DNA from: JBAXPW01 sp037132015
GTDB lineage: Bacteria; Patescibacteriota; Microgenomatia; UBA1406; GWC2-37-13
NCBI GenBank assembly: GCA_037132015.1
Contig: JBAXPW010000068.1
Span: forward strand, 1-8,177
Length of the DNA: 8,177 nucleotides
Direction of reading: 5' to 3'
Shown here: positions 6,356 through 8,177 of the stretch, in pieces
How the letters are laid out: each line of letters starts with the position of its first letter
How positions within the stretch are numbered: the first letter of the stretch is position 1
Position numbers and translations under genes: made by a program
The notes under the pieces: generated by a model
Seen by the model: the letters and a program-made list of their open reading frames with translations, nothing else
The model's database searches: none
What the model was told of the DNA's origin: nothing

Positions 6356-7916
6356 GATTCTCTACTTTGGATGTTGTTTTTTTCTATTTATTTTTATCAA
6401 TATCCATATTGTGAATGCTGAAAAAGCTTATGTAGTAGGCAAAATCCTTGATAATGTAACAAAATTAGGACTCAATAATATTGAAGTAACGTGGACCGAT
6501 ACTTACTGTGGTAGTCCCGCACCTACAGTATGGACATTACGAACAGGTCAAGAATGGAATTATACAAATGGAAACGTGAATTCTGGAAATTCCATACCAA
6601 TTGAACTAAGAAATAAGATAACTGTATCAGGTAATAAAAAAACTATAAAACCTGAAGTGGGTGAGTATATTTTTGATGGTACTTTTCACGGAGGTGGGCG
6701 TATGGGATGCAACTGTGGGCCATACAATCTTATATTAAGACCACCTACTGGTTGGACTGGATATTTTATTGATTCAACTGGAAAACGAACAAATGAAATC
6801 CATATGAATTGGAATTATCGTGGTACTGGAAATGCTGGTCAAACTATAGTACAACAAACAATGTATTATGTAGCGCCACAACCGTCTTTAACACCAATTC
6901 CTACAGCAACACCAAGACCCACAAGTACACCTACACCCTCTCCAAAACCTATTATGCCAACTCAAATAATCAATCAACCAACTATAGCAGTCGCTCCAAG
7001 ACCAACTAGTGCCACACCATCAGGTCCAAAAAAATCTCAACGATTTGTTTGTCTCAATACTGAATACTGTCAGAATGCTGGTGTATCATGTCCGGGAGTT
7101 TCTGCAGATGACAAAAAAAGCACTGTAAAATTATCCATAAAAAGAGAGGCATCAACAGATAATCATTACCAGTTGTTGCCTGACAAAGATAACTACATAG
7201 TTGAATGTATGCAATTTGGTCTAGAACGACACTGTACAACAGGAAGTCGAAGTCTAGATATTTCGACATTTGGAAACTCAATAGCATATGATAAAGCTAT
7301 AGGAGCTCCCTATTTATATTCAAAAATTTCTCATGTTAATTCAACAGGATTTGGCACTGCGCCAAATCCCGTACATGGAGTTCCATCTGACGCGCAACTA
7401 GGAATATGGCACAGCTCTACTCAGATACAAATAGGTCGCATATTTATGGCGTATGGTGAATTTGAAAGAGGATATAGCGATTATGTTGGTGCTATGCAAC
7501 AAGGATCATTAGATTTTATCACAGCACAAATTAAATGTATACAAGTATACTATGATCCGTACGGTACTGTTTTTGATAATGAATCACTTCGGCCAATTGC
7601 AGGCGCTACTATAACTTTATTTAAACAAACATCAACTGGTGCATTTACAAAAGTTACTTCTGGTGATGTAATAAATGGGATACAAAATCCACAAATTACA
7701 AAAGCTGATGGATCGTATTATTTTCATGTTCAAAATGGCGTATATAAACTTGAAATATTCCATCCTGAATATGTTCCTTATTTTTTACAGAAAAAAATAT
7801 ACGATGGATATTCAAATATCTATATGGGAGAGCTTATCACTCAAAATGGCGAAGCAGTACACAAAGATATTGCAATGCGCAAGAAAAATATAAGCGCAAT
7901 ACTTAAATTATGGTAA
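6303..7916 (+). CDS. Secreted multidomain surface protein with Pro/Thr linker
   Basis: The protein has 537 residues from the ATG at 6303, which overlaps the previous gene by 53 bases. A TTG at 6342 would give a shorter signal peptide and a 14-base overlap. The N-terminus is a signal peptide (basic n-region, hydrophobic 19-36) with a signal peptidase I site at VNA|E (39/40). Domain 1 (about 40-190) starts like a carboxypeptidase-regulatory beta-sandwich (VVGKILDNVTKLGLNNIEV) and holds a Cys-x-Cys (136, 138). A Pro/Thr/Ser linker covers about 192-243. Domain 2 (about 248-415) has Cys at 250, 256, 263, 302, 311 and 412 and is unrecognised. Domain 3 (about 418-527) again looks like a Cna-B or carboxypeptidase-regulatory fold (DPYGTVFDNESLRPIAGATITLF ending in a YKLEIFHPEY strand). 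There is no sortase motif or C-terminal membrane segment, so it is released or held by other means. Surface adhesion or wall binding is a guess. Confidence 0.7.
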   Translation: MRNGLIIKRNPIQLLFNKILYFGCCFFLFIFINIHIVNAEKAYVVGKILDNVTKLGLNNIEVTWTDTYCGSPAPTVWTLRTGQEWNYTNGNVNSGNSIPIELRNKITVSGNKKTIKPEVGEYIFDGTFHGGGRMGCNCGPYNLILRPPTGWTGYFIDSTGKRTNEIHMNWNYRGTGNAGQTIVQQTMYYVAPQPSLTPIPTATPRPTSTPTPSPKPIMPTQIINQPTIAVAPRPTSATPSGPKKSQRFVCLNTEYCQNAGVSCPGVSADDKKSTVKLSIKREASTDNHYQLLPDKDNYIVECMQFGLERHCTTGSRSLDISTFGNSIAYDKAIGAPYLYSKISHVNSTGFGTAPNPVHGVPSDAQLGIWHSSTQIQIGRIFMAYGEFERGYSDYVGAMQQGSLDFITAQIKCIQVYYDPYGTVFDNESLRPIAGATITLFKQTSTGAFTKVTSGDVINGIQNPQITKADGSYYFHVQNGVYKLEIFHPEYVPYFLQKKIYDGYSNIYMGELITQNGEAVHKDIAMRKKNISAILKLW

Positions 7917-7921
7917 TATAT

Positions 7922-7950
7922 TTGACATTTCAATAATTAATATTCATAAT
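7922..7950 (+). promoter_or_regulatory. Near-consensus sigma-70-type promoter
   Basis: TTGACA (7922-7927), a 17-base spacer and CATAAT (7945-7950) lie just after the stop of the secreted-protein gene. This is the best -35/-10 pair in the window. A start near 7957 would give a leader of about 26 bases before the ATG at 7983. Confidence 0.65.
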
Positions 7951-7982
7951 GAGAATTGCGCAGGACTAAAGATGATAATAAT

Positions 7983-8177
7983 ATGGAAAATCACGAACCT
8001 TTTCAAGAAATAGCACATCCACATTTAAATTCCAAACAAAAACTAACTATTTTTTTTGTTTTGTTTTTTGGATTTATCACTCCTGTTGTATTTGGAATAT
8101 ATTTCTTAAGTAATCCCTTTAAACGGATACGCACCCCGTTCCCTGTACCAGTTAACACGCTAAATAGAACATCCTAA
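7983..8177 (+). CDS. Small single-pass membrane protein, unknown function
   Basis: The protein has 64 residues from the ATG at 7983. A TTG at 7956 in the same frame would add nine, but it lies almost at the predicted transcription start. The N-terminal 19 residues are polar (MENHEPFQEIAHPHLNSKQK), then one hydrophobic segment (about 20-42, with FFVLFFGFITPVVFGIYFL) is followed by a basic stretch KRIR and a Pro-rich tail. The basic residues directly after the segment, with acidic ones before it, suggest that the C-terminus is inside or that the protein is a small anchor; the topology is uncertain. AGGA at 7962-7965 is too far for a normal RBS. The TAA is the last codon of the window, so the gene is complete. 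I do not recognise a family. Its own promoter separates it from the gene before it. Confidence 0.55.
   Translation: MENHEPFQEIAHPHLNSKQKLTIFFVLFFGFITPVVFGIYFLSNPFKRIRTPFPVPVNTLNRTS

Noticed and set aside
6809..7009. Plus-strand frame of Ser/Thr/Asn/Tyr-rich protein overlapping the Pro/Thr linker
   Set aside because: It is an out-of-frame reading of a low-complexity linker.

Overview
The window is AT-rich bacterial DNA that I attribute, by inference, to a Candidate Phyla Radiation bacterium, most likely Microgenomates-like. The reasons are very short spacers, mostly absent Shine-Dalgarno sites, a reduced YbeY-like protein beside a 62-residue bS21, and secreted proteins with long Pro/Thr linkers. 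One gene (rpsU) ends in TGA, and this stop falls exactly at the end of the S21 family. That argues against the UGA=Gly code of Gracilibacteria and SR1. No tRNA, rRNA, CRISPR array or transposase was seen.

Layout. (1) 2-1886, plus strand: the 3' part of a large unrecognised gene that enters from upstream and is split by a +1 frame change near 814-836. (2) 1892-5189, minus strand: a housekeeping cluster transcribed in the order proS (prolyl-tRNA synthetase), a DHH/MYG1-like phosphoesterase, rpsU (bS21) and a truncated ybeY. Its 3' end meets the split gene tail to tail with a 5-base gap. (3) 5190-5332: a divergent spacer holding the proS promoter, whose -10 box lies so close to the ATG that the message is probably leaderless. 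(4) 5333-7916, plus strand: a membrane-anchored SurA/parvulin-like protein overlapping a secreted, cysteine-containing, multidomain surface protein. (5) 7922-8177: a near-consensus sigma-70-type promoter and a 64-residue single-pass membrane protein that ends at the last base.

How the genes fit together. The minus-strand cluster serves translation: tRNA charging, a small-subunit protein and a decayed rRNA-maturation factor. The plus-strand genes on the right act at the cell surface: a putative folding factor followed by a secreted protein that could be its client. The two most unusual points are the frame-split gene, whose junction has the layout of a prfB-type programmed +1 frameshift site (SD-like GGGGAG, two bases, AAA, then TAG), and the YbeY homologue, which has lost two of the three histidines of its metal site.
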